From positions 1-64,000 of the forward strand of contig JAPWKH010000026.1 of assembly GCA_028283605.1 (NCBI GenBank): a DNA stretch of 64,000 nucleotides. Direction: 5' to 3'. The notes beneath the pieces were generated by a model. That model had not been told where the DNA came from. It saw only the letters and a program-made list of their open reading frames with translations, and did not search any database. Positions 18,399 to 27,458 of this stretch are shown here, piece after piece (positions within the stretch are counted from its first letter, which is position 1; each line of letters begins with the position of its first letter). The DNA comes from Arachidicoccus sp. (GTDB taxonomy: Bacteria > Bacteroidota > Bacteroidia > Chitinophagales > Chitinophagaceae). Made by a program: the position numbers and the translations under genes.

Positions 18399-19421
18399 AT
18401 GGAAAATCCGATCATTGAGCTGAACGGATTGTCTAAATCCTACGGTTCTTTAAAGGCTGTGGATAATCTGAATCTTTCCGTTAGGAAAGGTGAAATATTC
18501 GGATTGCTTGGGCCGAACGGCGCCGGAAAATCTACTACGATTTTAATGATGCTTGGTTTAACGGAGCCCGATTCGGGCAAAGCCGTTATTGCAGGCCATC
18601 AGGCAGATAAAAATCCGATCGCTGTAAAAAAAATTGTCGGTTATATGCCCGACAGCGTAGGCTTTTACGATAATCTTACCGCACTCGAAAATCTTATATA
18701 TATAGGTAAACTCAACGGTATTCCCGAATCCGAGATAAAGCAGCGCGCCGAAGAAATGTTGGAAGATGTTGGCTTGGGTAATGATAAGCACAAAAAAGCA
18801 TCGGCTTACTCACGTGGTATGAAGCAGCGGCTCGGATTAGCTGATGTATTAATTAAGCAACCGGAAATTATTATCCTTGACGAACCTACATTGGGCCTTG
18901 ATCCAAGCGGTGTGAAAGATTTTTTATCGCTCATACGGCAAATGAGCCGCCAGCAAGGATTGACGGTTTTATTATCTTCTCATCATTTGCATCAGGTACA
19001 GCAGGTTTGCGACAGAGTGGGCATTTTTGTGGGAGGAAAATTATTGGCACAAGGAGATATAGATTCTTTATCGGGCAATCTATTTACCGGCGAACCTTAC
19101 GCGATAAACATCAGTCTGAAAAAAGGTTCTGTATTATCGGGAGAAACAAAGAATGTTTTATTGCAATTACCTTCTGTAAAAAAGATAATGCCGGATGAAG
19201 CAGACAGTTATAATTTTTACTGTGAAGAAGATGTTACGCCCGATCTTGTCCGCGCTTGCGTGCAGCAAGGATTGGATATAACTGGTGTGCAGAAAAAAGT
19301 TTACGGATTAGATGAGATTTATCAAAAATATTTTGAAAATAACTTAAAGGAGAACGTGCAAAATGAAAAATCAGGCGGTTTCTTTCAAAAGTCTTTTATC
19401 AAGCGGAACAAGAAGCAATAA
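18399..19421 (+). CDS. ABC transporter ATP-binding protein
   Basis: The ATPase has Walker A GPNGAGKST, Q-loop region VGYMPDSVGFYDNLTA, signature YSRGMKQRLGLA, Walker B IIILDEPTLGLDP and the switch His in LSSHH. The subgroup is that of ABC-2 type exporters (CcmA/NatA-like). About 100 extra C-terminal residues follow the ATPase core, as in drug or Na+ exporter ATPases of this class. The 3' end overlaps the permease start by 59 bases, which suggests coupled translation. Confidence 0.92.
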   Translation: MENPIIELNGLSKSYGSLKAVDNLNLSVRKGEIFGLLGPNGAGKSTTILMMLGLTEPDSGKAVIAGHQADKNPIAVKKIVGYMPDSVGFYDNLTALENLIYIGKLNGIPESEIKQRAEEMLEDVGLGNDKHKKASAYSRGMKQRLGLADVLIKQPEIIILDEPTLGLDPSGVKDFLSLIRQMSRQQGLTVLLSSHHLHQVQQVCDRVGIFVGGKLLAQGDIDSLSGNLFTGEPYAINISLKKGSVLSGETKNVLLQLPSVKKIMPDEADSYNFYCEEDVTPDLVRACVQQGLDITGVQKKVYGLDEIYQKYFENNLKENVQNEKSGGFFQKSFIKRNKKQ

Positions 19422-20379
19422 TCCCACAGCTGCAAGCCCGTTTTCCGTTATGTTCCGGAAAGAAGTGGCAGGCATCGTGCATAGTTGGCGATTTATTGTT
19501 TTGATTATATTAATAGGGCTTACGTTTTTCGGTTCCATGTATGTATCGCTCAGCAATATATCCAAAGCAATGGGCAACAGGCAAGATCCCGATCATTTAT
19601 TTATGTATCTGAAATTGCTTACAACGACCGATAATACACTTCCTGCATTTCATGTATTCATCAGTTTTTTAGGGCCTTTATTAGGTATTAGTTTAGGTTT
19701 CGATGCGATTAATTCCGAACAAAACAGCGGCACTTTAATACGCTTAATGGCACAACCCATTTACAGAGATAATGTACTGCTGGCAAAATTTTCTGCATCG
19801 CTGTTCGTCATATTCAGTTTGTTATTGTCATTATCATTATTAATGATTGGCGGCGGATTAATTATTACAGGAGTGCGCATGGAACCTTCAGAGTTTTTAC
19901 GAATAATTGGTTTTGTAATTGTCAGTACTATTTATGTAGGTTTCTGGATCAGCCTTTCCATTTTATTTTCTATCAAATTCAAACAGGCAGCCGCTTCTGC
20001 ATTAACAGCTATTGGCATCTGGATGTTCTTTACGATATTTTATCAGTTAATCATCAACCTTGTCGTAAAAGCTTTTTTGCCCGATCCGGCATTGCTTTCG
20101 CAAGATGAAATTTTATCTTACAATCATTTAATTCTGACTTTTTTGCGCTTCTCCCCAAGCCAGATATATTCCGATGCAGTAATTACTTTGCTGATGCCTT
20201 CGGTACGAAGCCTTGGTCCATTAACGATGGAGCAAATGTCGGGCGCTATTCCTGCTCCACTGTCTTTGCGCGACAGCCTGATGGTTGTATGGCCGCAAGT
20301 AACCGGGCTGATTGCTGCCACATTGCTATGCTTTGCATTATCCTACTATCTTTTTATGCGCAAAGAAATAAGAACATAA
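19363..20379 (+). CDS. ABC-2 type transporter permease
   Basis: The 338-residue protein has six or so membrane segments. The first (WRFIVLIILIGLTFFGSMYV) follows a cytoplasmic amphipathic MFRKEVAGI start typical of ABC-2 permeases. The GFDAINSEQNSGTL loop is characteristic of this class. The assigned ATG overlaps the ATPase gene by 59 bases. An internal ATG at 19450 just before FRKEVAGI would avoid the overlap and is a reasonable alternative start. It works with the two preceding genes. Confidence 0.88.
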   Translation: MKNQAVSFKSLLSSGTRSNNPTAASPFSVMFRKEVAGIVHSWRFIVLIILIGLTFFGSMYVSLSNISKAMGNRQDPDHLFMYLKLLTTTDNTLPAFHVFISFLGPLLGISLGFDAINSEQNSGTLIRLMAQPIYRDNVLLAKFSASLFVIFSLLLSLSLLMIGGGLIITGVRMEPSEFLRIIGFVIVSTIYVGFWISLSILFSIKFKQAAASALTAIGIWMFFTIFYQLIINLVVKAFLPDPALLSQDEILSYNHLILTFLRFSPSQIYSDAVITLLMPSVRSLGPLTMEQMSGAIPAPLSLRDSLMVVWPQVTGLIAATLLCFALSYYLFMRKEIRT

Positions 20380-20387
20380 ATTTTATT

Positions 20388-20408
20388 CGGAATGATTTTC
20401 CGGTTTTT
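20388..20408 (+). terminator. Possible weak terminator after ABC permease
   Basis: A five-base stem (CGGAA/TTCCG) with a five-base loop is followed by GTTTTT. The stem is short, so this is tentative. Confidence 0.3.
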
Positions 20409-20485
20409 CTGCATATTCTGTCCTTAACTTTTTATTTTTGATAAAAGGAATATATTTACGATAGATAAACAGAATAAACAATTAA

Positions 20486-23008
20486 ATGAGTACAGACGCT
20501 GTAAAGGTTAGATCTCGCGGAAATAAAGCAATTCGCATTATCTGGATTTTATTTTTTAGCGGGGTGATTGCTGTTATATTAATCTTGCTGATGGCTGATT
20601 GGGGTTGGCTTGGCGATATGCCGTCTATAGAACAATTACAAAACCCGAGCGCATCGGAAGCCAGCCAAATTTATGCAGATGATGGTTCTCTCATGGGAAA
20701 GGTCTTTAAAACAGACAGGGTAAATGTATCTTATGACCAGATAAGCCCAAATGTAATACACGCACTTATTGCAACGGAAGACGAGCGCTTTTATAAACAC
20801 AATGGTATTGACCCACGCTCATTTTTACGAGCAGTATTTTCTCTTGGCGGCGAAGGCGGTGGAAGTACCATCACAATGCAAACTGCCAAAAATCTTTTTA
20901 CGGATTATAAAAGAAATATATTCATTCGTTCCATTCAAAAAATAAAAGAATCTATCATAGCTGTAAAGCTCGAACGCAACTTTACCAAAGATGAAATCAT
21001 CACATTATATTTAAATACAGTTCCATTTGGAGATAATGTATATGGCATAAGAAATGCTGCAAAAACTTTTTTTCAGGTAGAACCATCGCAGCTTACAGTA
21101 GCGCAGGCGGCTGTATTGGTCGGTATGCTCAAAGCATCAACGGCTTATAATCCGCGCATCAATCCGGACAGAGCGTTGATGCGAAGAAATGTGGTGATCG
21201 GTCAAATGGTAAAGAATGGTTTTGTGCCACCGGCCGAAGCAGAAAAAATTAAACTTACACCTTTAGTTCTAAATTATCATAGATTAAATGAGGCTAATGG
21301 CATAGCGCCTTATTTCAGAATGATACTGATTCAGCAACTGAACGAATTGTGCAATACGCGCCTCAAAAAGCCGGATGGCACACCTTACGATCTTTACAAA
21401 GACGGCCTCAAAATCTATACAACCATTAATCCGCAATTGCAAAAATATGCTGAAGAAAGTGTTGCAAAACATCTCAGCTATATGCAAGAAGTATTGGATG
21501 AGCAAGATGATATAAAAAGCGGAAGTGTCTGGAAGGGGCACGAACGTACATTGGATTGGGCTATGCGGCATTCTGTAAGATGGCAAAATGAAAAAGATGC
21601 AGGCCTTTCTGATGATGAAATTGTAAAAACTTTCAACGTCAAAACAAAAATGACAGTGTTTGCATGGAATAAATTCCGGCATAAAGACACAATCATGACC
21701 CCGATGGATTCTATAAAATACCATAAAAAATTATTGCAAACCGGTTTTATGGCGATGGATCCTATTACCGGCGAAGTGAAAGCTTGGGTAGGTGGCATCG
21801 GTTTTAAAATGTTTAAATACGATCACGTAAATATCAATACTAAAAGGCAGGTTGGGTCCACAATCAAACCTTTACTTTACAGCCTGGCAATTGAAAAATC
21901 CGGGTTCACTCCCAATACGCCTGTCAATGATGAAAGGCAATATTTTGACGGATATGGCTATGTGCCCGCTACAGGTGCAAGCTGCACGGGAAGAACTATG
22001 CCGATGTCCGAAGCATTAGCCGAATCGAGAAACTGCGCTACGGCATATATAGAAAAACAAATAGATCCGAAGTCAAACGGAGGCGCTGTAAAATTTGTGG
22101 ATTTTCTGAAAGAGTGCGGTGTCACTTCAAAATTAGAACCCTATCCTTCCATCGTTCTTGGATCGGAAGAAATTTCTTTGTATGAAATGATGCAAGCGTT
22201 TTCCATGTTTCCCGGAAAAGGATTCAATGTTCAACCAATGATGATTACGCGTATAGAAGATGCTCACGGAACCGTTTTGTACACCAATACCCCGAAGAGA
22301 AAAGAAATTGTCAGTGATATTACTGCCTCTTCGATGGTTTCTATGATGCAGGATGTAATTAATTATGGAACAGGAAGAAGGTTGAATAATTATGATGTTC
22401 GCGGCGATATAGCCGGAAAAACGGGTACAACAAATGATAATGCCGATGCATGGTTTATTGGCTACACACCACAGTTATTGGTAGGAATATGGACAGGCTG
22501 TGATGACAGGTTTATACATATTCACAGCGAATCAGAAGGTCAGGGAGCGGCTGTGGCTTTGCCTATTTGGGCATACTTCTTGAACGCGGCTGAAGATGAT
22601 GAATCAACCGGCATCAATGTAAATCAGCGGTTTAATAATAATTATGATCAAAGTCAGTCATTGATTTATGATTGGGCAAACAATAAAGACTCTGCTGATA
22701 GCACGCAAAATATTTTACCGGTAATTCCCAAAAATGCATTGCCGCAGGATATTGGCCCCGAAAGCGATTCCGGAGATAATAATAATGACGACCAGCCGGC
22801 AGTAGGCGGCAGCGTGAATACGCAAAAACAAAATCAGGCTAAAAATACTCCAAAAACAAATCAGGAACCATCGCAGCAAACGGCTCAACCTGAAAAGAAA
22901 AAAGGACTTCTTAAAAAGATTTTTGGTGGAGGTAGTAAAGATAAAAAGCAAGAAGCAATTCCAAAAACTCAGAATCCAAATCAGCAGGTAAAGCCATTGA
23001 TTGAATAG
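20486..23008 (+). CDS. mrcA: Bifunctional penicillin-binding protein 1A (GT51 + transpeptidase)
   Basis: The 840-residue class A PBP has a membrane anchor at residues 12-38 and a GT51 glycosyltransferase domain (EDERFYKHNGID, catalytic Glu98; GGSTITMQ; KDEIITLYLNTV). The transpeptidase carries Ser458 in GSTIKPLLYS, an SRN motif, and KTGTT with Lys645. The C-terminus is a long low-complexity Asn/Gln/Lys tail ending in a basic stretch; such tails vary between species. It polymerises and cross-links peptidoglycan on the periplasmic face. It is preceded by its own leader region and followed by pepO. Confidence 0.95.
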   Translation: MSTDAVKVRSRGNKAIRIIWILFFSGVIAVILILLMADWGWLGDMPSIEQLQNPSASEASQIYADDGSLMGKVFKTDRVNVSYDQISPNVIHALIATEDERFYKHNGIDPRSFLRAVFSLGGEGGGSTITMQTAKNLFTDYKRNIFIRSIQKIKESIIAVKLERNFTKDEIITLYLNTVPFGDNVYGIRNAAKTFFQVEPSQLTVAQAAVLVGMLKASTAYNPRINPDRALMRRNVVIGQMVKNGFVPPAEAEKIKLTPLVLNYHRLNEANGIAPYFRMILIQQLNELCNTRLKKPDGTPYDLYKDGLKIYTTINPQLQKYAEESVAKHLSYMQEVLDEQDDIKSGSVWKGHERTLDWAMRHSVRWQNEKDAGLSDDEIVKTFNVKTKMTVFAWNKFRHKDTIMTPMDSIKYHKKLLQTGFMAMDPITGEVKAWVGGIGFKMFKYDHVNINTKRQVGSTIKPLLYSLAIEKSGFTPNTPVNDERQYFDGYGYVPATGASCTGRTMPMSEALAESRNCATAYIEKQIDPKSNGGAVKFVDFLKECGVTSKLEPYPSIVLGSEEISLYEMMQAFSMFPGKGFNVQPMMITRIEDAHGTVLYTNTPKRKEIVSDITASSMVSMMQDVINYGTGRRLNNYDVRGDIAGKTGTTNDNADAWFIGYTPQLLVGIWTGCDDRFIHIHSESEGQGAAVALPIWAYFLNAAEDDESTGINVNQRFNNNYDQSQSLIYDWANNKDSADSTQNILPVIPKNALPQDIGPESDSGDNNNDDQPAVGGSVNTQKQNQAKNTPKTNQEPSQQTAQPEKKKGLLKKIFGGGSKDKKQEAIPKTQNPNQQVKPLIE

Positions 23009-23117
23009 CAGGAAACATTATTCGTTACAATTATCCGAGATTTTTTCCTCTTATCATAATTTGGTAGACATAATATTCTTTATTAATTATCTTGTACACA
23101 TCAATAAACAATTTTTT

Positions 23118-25163
23118 ATGAATAATAATATTTTAGCTTCAATAGCTATTGGATCAATAGCTTGCGGATTATCTGCCTGTAATGGAACAAGCAATACGGA
23201 AAAAGATACAGCCCGTATAAATTTTATTGAGACAAAATTTATAGACAGTTCTATAAAGCCATCCGATGATTTTTATCGTTATGTAAACGGCAAGTGGTTA
23301 GATACTGCAAAAATTCCACCGGACAAAACGGCTATCGGTGGCTTTAACCAGCTTCATGACGACACGCAATTAAAGCTGAAAGATTTGCTTGAAAATGCAG
23401 AAAAAAATTCAGGGAAAACCGGCAGTATTGCACAAAAAGTTGGCGATTTCTATGCTTCAGGTATGGATACCGCAACAATTGATAAGCGCGGGTATGATCC
23501 AGTTAAACCCATTTTAGCAAAGGCAGATGCCATAAAAGATTTGCCTTCTTTATTACATTATGTAGCAGAGGAAGATAAAAACGGCGACCGTTCAATCATT
23601 GGTTTTGGCGTAGGCCCGGACCAAAAGAACAGCTCTATAAATATTGCCGGGTTGGGACAAACAGGTATTGGATTGCCGGATAGAGATTATTATTTTAAAA
23701 ACGATCCTGCTACAGTGGCTATACAAAACGCCTATAAAAAATATCTTTCCACCTTGTTCACACTTTCAGGAATAGATTCCGCAACTGCAGCGAAGAATAC
23801 GGACATAATTTATAATATCGAAAAACAAATTGCTTCATCGCACAAAACACGTGTACAAATGCGCGATGTAAGCGGCAATTACAATAAAGTTTCTGTAGAA
23901 TCTATCATCAAAAAACAACCAAATATCGGTTGGGCAGCTTACTTTAATGCAATTGACGCAAAGGTAGATTCTGTAGATATGGGACAACCCGCTTATTATG
24001 ACAAATTAAATCAACTTCTTGTTTCAGTTCCTCTTAATGATTGGAAAATATATCTAAAGGCAAATGTTTTGAGTAACTACGCCGGCCTGCTCAGCAAGCC
24101 TTTTCGAGATGCGGCTTTTGATTACGGAAAAATTTTATCCGGGCAAAAAGTGCAGAAACAACGCTGGGAACAAATGGCAGGCAGCGTAAACGGTCATCTC
24201 GGCGAAGCGCTTGGTCAGCTGTATATAGAAAAATACTTCCCTCCTGAAGCCAAAAAAAGGATAGATGAATTAGTCTCAAATCTTACTAAAGCATTCTCAA
24301 ACCGCATTCAAAAGCTTGATTGGATGAGCGATTCTACCAAAGCCATTGCTCAGGATAAACTGAAAGCAATTGTGCGCAATATCGGCTACCCGTCCAAATG
24401 GCGCGATTATAGTAAAGTAAATGTGGATAAGGCTACATATTTTGAAAATGTGGTATCTGCCAATAAAAATGATTTTGATTTCCAGTTGTCTCATTTAGGC
24501 AAGCCGGTAGATAAAACATTGTGGTATATGACACCGCCTACAATTAATGCTTACTATGACCCGACGATGAATGTAATCGTATTCCCGGCAGGTATTTTAC
24601 AATACCCTTTCTTTGATAAAGATGCTGATGATGCCGTAAATTACGGAGGTATAGGAATGGTAATCGGCCACGAAATGACACATGGTTTTGATGATCAAGG
24701 ATCTCAATATGACAAAGATGGCAATATCCATAATTGGTGGACTAAAGATGATAAAGAAAAATTTGATGCAAAGGTGAATCAAATACAAAGCCTTTACAGT
24801 ACTTTCACTATGCTTGACAGTTTGCATGTAAACGGCCAATTAACTACCGGAGAAAATATGGCAGATTTTGGCGGCGTTGCCATTGCTTACGATGCGTTCA
24901 AAATGACTAAGCAAGGTAATGATACTACGAAGATCGATGGATTTACACCCGATCAGCGATTCTTCATTTCACTTGCTCAGATATGGAGAGGAAAACAGAC
25001 TGATGAACGTACACGGCAGCTGATAAATTTAGATCCGCATTCTCCCGCGCAATGGAGGGTACTTGGGCCTTTGATGAATTTTGACCCATTCTATAAAGCA
25101 TTCAATGTGCAGCCAGGAGATAAAATGTATCGTGAAGAAAAAGACAGAATCAGGATATGGTAA
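23118..25163 (+). CDS. pepO: M13-family zinc metallopeptidase, lipoprotein
   Basis: The open frame extends back to 23001 inside the PBP gene. The ATG at 23118 gives a proper lipoprotein signal (GSIACGLSAC), so I chose it. The protein of 681 residues matches neprilysin/PepO size. The zinc site is complete: HEMTH with His518, Glu519 and His522, and GENMADFGG with Glu579 as third ligand. NAYYDPTMNVIVFPAGIL is the M13 substrate-binding strand. It is probably an envelope oligopeptidase. A clear terminator follows. Confidence 0.93.
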   Translation: MNNNILASIAIGSIACGLSACNGTSNTEKDTARINFIETKFIDSSIKPSDDFYRYVNGKWLDTAKIPPDKTAIGGFNQLHDDTQLKLKDLLENAEKNSGKTGSIAQKVGDFYASGMDTATIDKRGYDPVKPILAKADAIKDLPSLLHYVAEEDKNGDRSIIGFGVGPDQKNSSINIAGLGQTGIGLPDRDYYFKNDPATVAIQNAYKKYLSTLFTLSGIDSATAAKNTDIIYNIEKQIASSHKTRVQMRDVSGNYNKVSVESIIKKQPNIGWAAYFNAIDAKVDSVDMGQPAYYDKLNQLLVSVPLNDWKIYLKANVLSNYAGLLSKPFRDAAFDYGKILSGQKVQKQRWEQMAGSVNGHLGEALGQLYIEKYFPPEAKKRIDELVSNLTKAFSNRIQKLDWMSDSTKAIAQDKLKAIVRNIGYPSKWRDYSKVNVDKATYFENVVSANKNDFDFQLSHLGKPVDKTLWYMTPPTINAYYDPTMNVIVFPAGILQYPFFDKDADDAVNYGGIGMVIGHEMTHGFDDQGSQYDKDGNIHNWWTKDDKEKFDAKVNQIQSLYSTFTMLDSLHVNGQLTTGENMADFGGVAIAYDAFKMTKQGNDTTKIDGFTPDQRFFISLAQIWRGKQTDERTRQLINLDPHSPAQWRVLGPLMNFDPFYKAFNVQPGDKMYREEKDRIRIW

Positions 25164-25190
25164 TTTAATCTGATGTTTAATTCTTGATGA

Positions 25191-25225
25191 AAATCCGCTT
25201 CGAATGAGGAGCGGATTTTTTTATT
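25191..25225. terminator. Bidirectional intrinsic terminator between pepO and CAP gene
   Basis: Perfect nine-base arms aaatccgct (25191-25199) and agcggattt (25210-25218) are followed by a T-run on the plus strand. The A-rich 5' flank would serve the minus-strand gene. Confidence 0.85.
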
Positions 25226-25227
25226 TT

Positions 25228-25674
25228 TCATCTTGCAAATAGTTGTGTGAAAAACAATAAGCCTTGATCGTTTCGTGCAATGCCAATGCCTACCATTGTA
25301 AAGTTTCCCAATAAATTTTTTCTGTGCGGCGGGCTTTTAATCCATATATCTACGACTTCTTTAGCGCTTAAATTTCCGTAAGCAACATTTTCTCCCGTTG
25401 CAACTGCGCTCAATTTATTATGTAAATAATTTGTTCTTTGTTGAAAACCGATATGTCCAAAAGGCACTCTTCCGCTCGCCATATTTTGACTATGATTAGC
25501 GGCTTCATAACTTATAGCAGATACAAGTTTTAGAGGCGGCAAATTATTTTTCTCTCTGAAATGATTTGTATAAAATAAAATTTCGTCTTCAAATTTGACT
25601 GCGTTGCGACTCTGTGCAGTACAAGATAAAAATATTGATACACAATAAAATATTGCCCATATATTTTTCGACAT
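25228..25674 (-). CDS. Secreted CAP/SCP-domain protein
   Basis: The 148-residue protein begins with a signal peptide ending around FLSCTAQS; the Cys suggests it may instead be a lipoprotein. One CAP domain fills the rest: an early helix LFYTNHFREKNNLPPLK, then AANHSQNMASG, GENVAYG and IWIKSPPHRKNLL. His in NHSQNM and His in PPHRKN match the two conserved CAP histidines. CAP proteins of this kind are common in bacteria and their function is mostly unknown. The gene converges on pepO over a shared terminator. Confidence 0.88.
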   Translation of the reverse strand: MSKNIWAIFYCVSIFLSCTAQSRNAVKFEDEILFYTNHFREKNNLPPLKLVSAISYEAANHSQNMASGRVPFGHIGFQQRTNYLHNKLSAVATGENVAYGNLSAKEVVDIWIKSPPHRKNLLGNFTMVGIGIARNDQGLLFFTQLFAR

Positions 25675-25744
25675 AAATTTTTATGTTAAAAAGAATTGCT
25701 GTGAAATTCTTTCAAAGATAATTAATTTAAGTTGCTGTTTAAAA

Positions 25745-26040
25745 TGTGGTCCATATTGAATGGACAAGCTACACATAGCTCTCGCAAACCAGAATAAAGC
25801 CAAACTCAACAGTGACGCCCTTGTTAATATCTGTACTTTTACTCCGTAAAAATATCTGCGCATACTGCTTTGTTTACCTCACCATTACATACCTTTCAGT
25901 ATCCTGTTGCACGATATCCTAATACTATCACACACCGACACCGGAAACGAACCTATCACATAACTGCTGTCTCTGCTGATGTCTTTCAGATATTACCCGA
26001 GTTGAAAATTCCTCGTAATAAATCATCAAACAAAATATTC
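25745..26040 (-). pseudogene. Degraded IS982-like transposase fragment
   Basis: No single frame is open, but reading the minus strand across frames gives a recognisable order: FDDLLRGIFNSGNI, stop, YVIGSFPVSVCDSIRIS with the DSFPV..CDNIRI-like core, stops, RRYFYGVKVQILT, then after a frame change KGVTVEFGFI. This succession resembles the central DDE part of IS982-type transposases. Both ends and the terminal inverted repeats are missing. It fills most of the 330 bases between the CAP gene and the simple repeat at 26163. The family is inferred from memory of the motif order; a transposase origin is fairly likely. Confidence 0.5.
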
Positions 26041-26162
26041 TTGTAACTTTGTCATTATTTAGCATTGTAGATCGCTTTTAAGCTTCGTAACTCAAAAATA
26101 TCTTTTATGCTCTTCTCTTTTTTATCTTTATAAAAAGCAACTTGGGGATAAGTAGTAAAAGT

Positions 26163-26198
26163 AAAGAAAGAAAGAAAGAAAGAAACAAACAAACAAAT
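26163..26198. repeat. Tetranucleotide microsatellite (AAAG)n(AAAC)n
   Basis: About five AAAG units are followed by four AAAC units, lying just downstream of the sorting-domain remnant on the minus strand. No gene reads through it, so there is no sign of phase variation. Confidence 0.8.
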
Positions 26199-26200
26199 TA

Positions 26201-26463
26201 TTATTCGATTATTACAGATGATTTCGCTACTTGTTTTCCTGATGAAGAATAAACTATCACAAAATATATCCCTTTGGAAATTCCACCTGTAGAAAGAGAT
26301 ATGTTTTGAGTGGAAGGATAAGTTTCTGACAGAACCACTTTACCTGCTTCATCTATTAATTTTACACTGTAATTATTTAGTATATTTAGACCTATTGTAA
26401 TATTATTTCCTTCAGTTACCGAATTTGGAAATACTTTAATTTCTCCTATTTGTATGCCAATTT
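26201..26463 (-). pseudogene. Orphan T9SS C-terminal sorting domain
   Basis: The last roughly 87 codons read as a type A Por-secretion C-terminal domain: EIKVFPNSVTEGNNITI, NYSVKLIDEAGKVVLS, then GISKGIYFVIVYSSSG and a Lys/Ser end. This domain normally ends a large secreted protein, but no passenger is present. Upstream the frame merges into the antisense of an AraC remnant. It is a truncated leftover, and shows that the lineage has, or had, type IX secretion. Confidence 0.7.
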
Positions 26464-26473
26464 TTATAACTGA

Positions 26474-26566
26474 TACAAAACCGGCTTTAACGATCCTAAA
26501 TATTTCGGAAAAGAATTTAAAAAACAATTTGGTGTATCGCCTTCGGAATATAGCAGGAAAAAATAA
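26474..26566 (+). pseudogene. C-terminal remnant of an AraC-family regulator
   Basis: After an in-frame stop, 30 codons read [18 protein letters not shown] followed by [12 protein letters not shown] and a stop. This is the second helix-turn-helix end of an AraC/XylS regulator. The rest of the gene is gone. It directly abuts the sorting-domain remnant on the opposite strand (junction about 26464-26473). Confidence 0.75.
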
Positions 26567-26632
26567 AAATACTAAGCAAGTTTTCGAAAGAAATACAACA
26601 TGTAAACAATTCGTCATACAAAATATTAAAAA

Positions 26633-27424
26633 ATGAAAATTGCCGTAGCCACGCCGTCTTATCCGGCAAACTTAGAAAACGGATTGGAGCAATTAAATAC
26701 TTTGGTAATAGAAGCTGCAAATCGGCAAGCTGACATTATTTGTTTTCCCGAAACATATCTTCCCGGTTATCCGCTAAATGGGATTCACGAAAAGAAATAT
26801 ACACATGAAGAATTACAAAATGCATTGGACAAAGCCTGCGCCGTTGCAAAAGAAAATAATATCGGCATTATTCTTCCGTCAGACTGGTACATTTTAGGAA
26901 AAATATATAACGTGGCGCACGTAATTTCCAACCAAGGAGAGCATCTCGGTTTTCAAACAAAAAATCAATTGGATCCTTCAGAAGACGATTGGTGGAGCGC
27001 GGGAACGGAAAGGCATTTGTTTGAAATAAAAGGATTAAAATTCGGTATCAGCATTTGTCATGAAGGCTTTCGTTATCCGGAAACGGTAAGATGGGCGGCA
27101 TACAATGGCGCGCAAATTGTCTTTCATCCATTCTGCGCGGGCAACGATGACAACGGAACATTATTGAAAGAATGGGCGCAGAAAGAGGCGCCTTATTATG
27201 AAAAAGCACAAATGTCTCGGGCTTTGGAAAATACGGTTTATGTAGCTACTTCGAATTATGCATTTCGTTTTCAGGAAGCAACTGGCGCAATCATCGATCC
27301 CAATGGCAATTGCATCAATCATCAGCCTTACGGCAAAGCAGGCGTTTTGATTGCAGACATAGATATAGAAAAAGCAACAGGATTTTTGGCAAAAAGATTT
27401 AAGCCTGCACTATACAAATATTAA
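26633..27424 (+). CDS. Carbon-nitrogen hydrolase (nitrilase superfamily)
   Basis: The 263-residue cytoplasmic enzyme has the nitrilase triad Glu40 (CFPETYLPGYP), Lys110 (FQTKNQLDP) and Cys142 (ISICHEGFRYPE). The EGFRYPE motif after the Cys and the absence of extra domains suggest an amidase or omega-amidase-like branch rather than NAD synthetase. The substrate cannot be told. The start ATG lies about 65 bases after the AraC remnant. Confidence 0.88.
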   Translation: MKIAVATPSYPANLENGLEQLNTLVIEAANRQADIICFPETYLPGYPLNGIHEKKYTHEELQNALDKACAVAKENNIGIILPSDWYILGKIYNVAHVISNQGEHLGFQTKNQLDPSEDDWWSAGTERHLFEIKGLKFGISICHEGFRYPETVRWAAYNGAQIVFHPFCAGNDDNGTLLKEWAQKEAPYYEKAQMSRALENTVYVATSNYAFRFQEATGAIIDPNGNCINHQPYGKAGVLIADIDIEKATGFLAKRFKPALYKY

Positions 27425-27458
27425 TTTTTATATAGGATATTTAACGAAAAAATCGTTG

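Noticed and set aside
23001-23117. Longer start for PepO overlapping the PBP gene
   Set aside because: The ATG at 23118 gives a textbook lipoprotein signal; the extension does not fit one.
25681-25863. 60-codon minus-strand ORF as a gene
   Set aside because: It is one frame of the degraded transposase, with its neighbouring pieces in other frames.
26163-26198. Phase-variable microsatellite
   Set aside because: Tetranucleotide repeats are present but no open reading frame or promoter spans them.
26464-26617. N-terminal half of the open frame over the sorting-domain remnant
   Set aside because: It is the antisense of the AraC remnant; only the part below 26463 has sorting-domain character.
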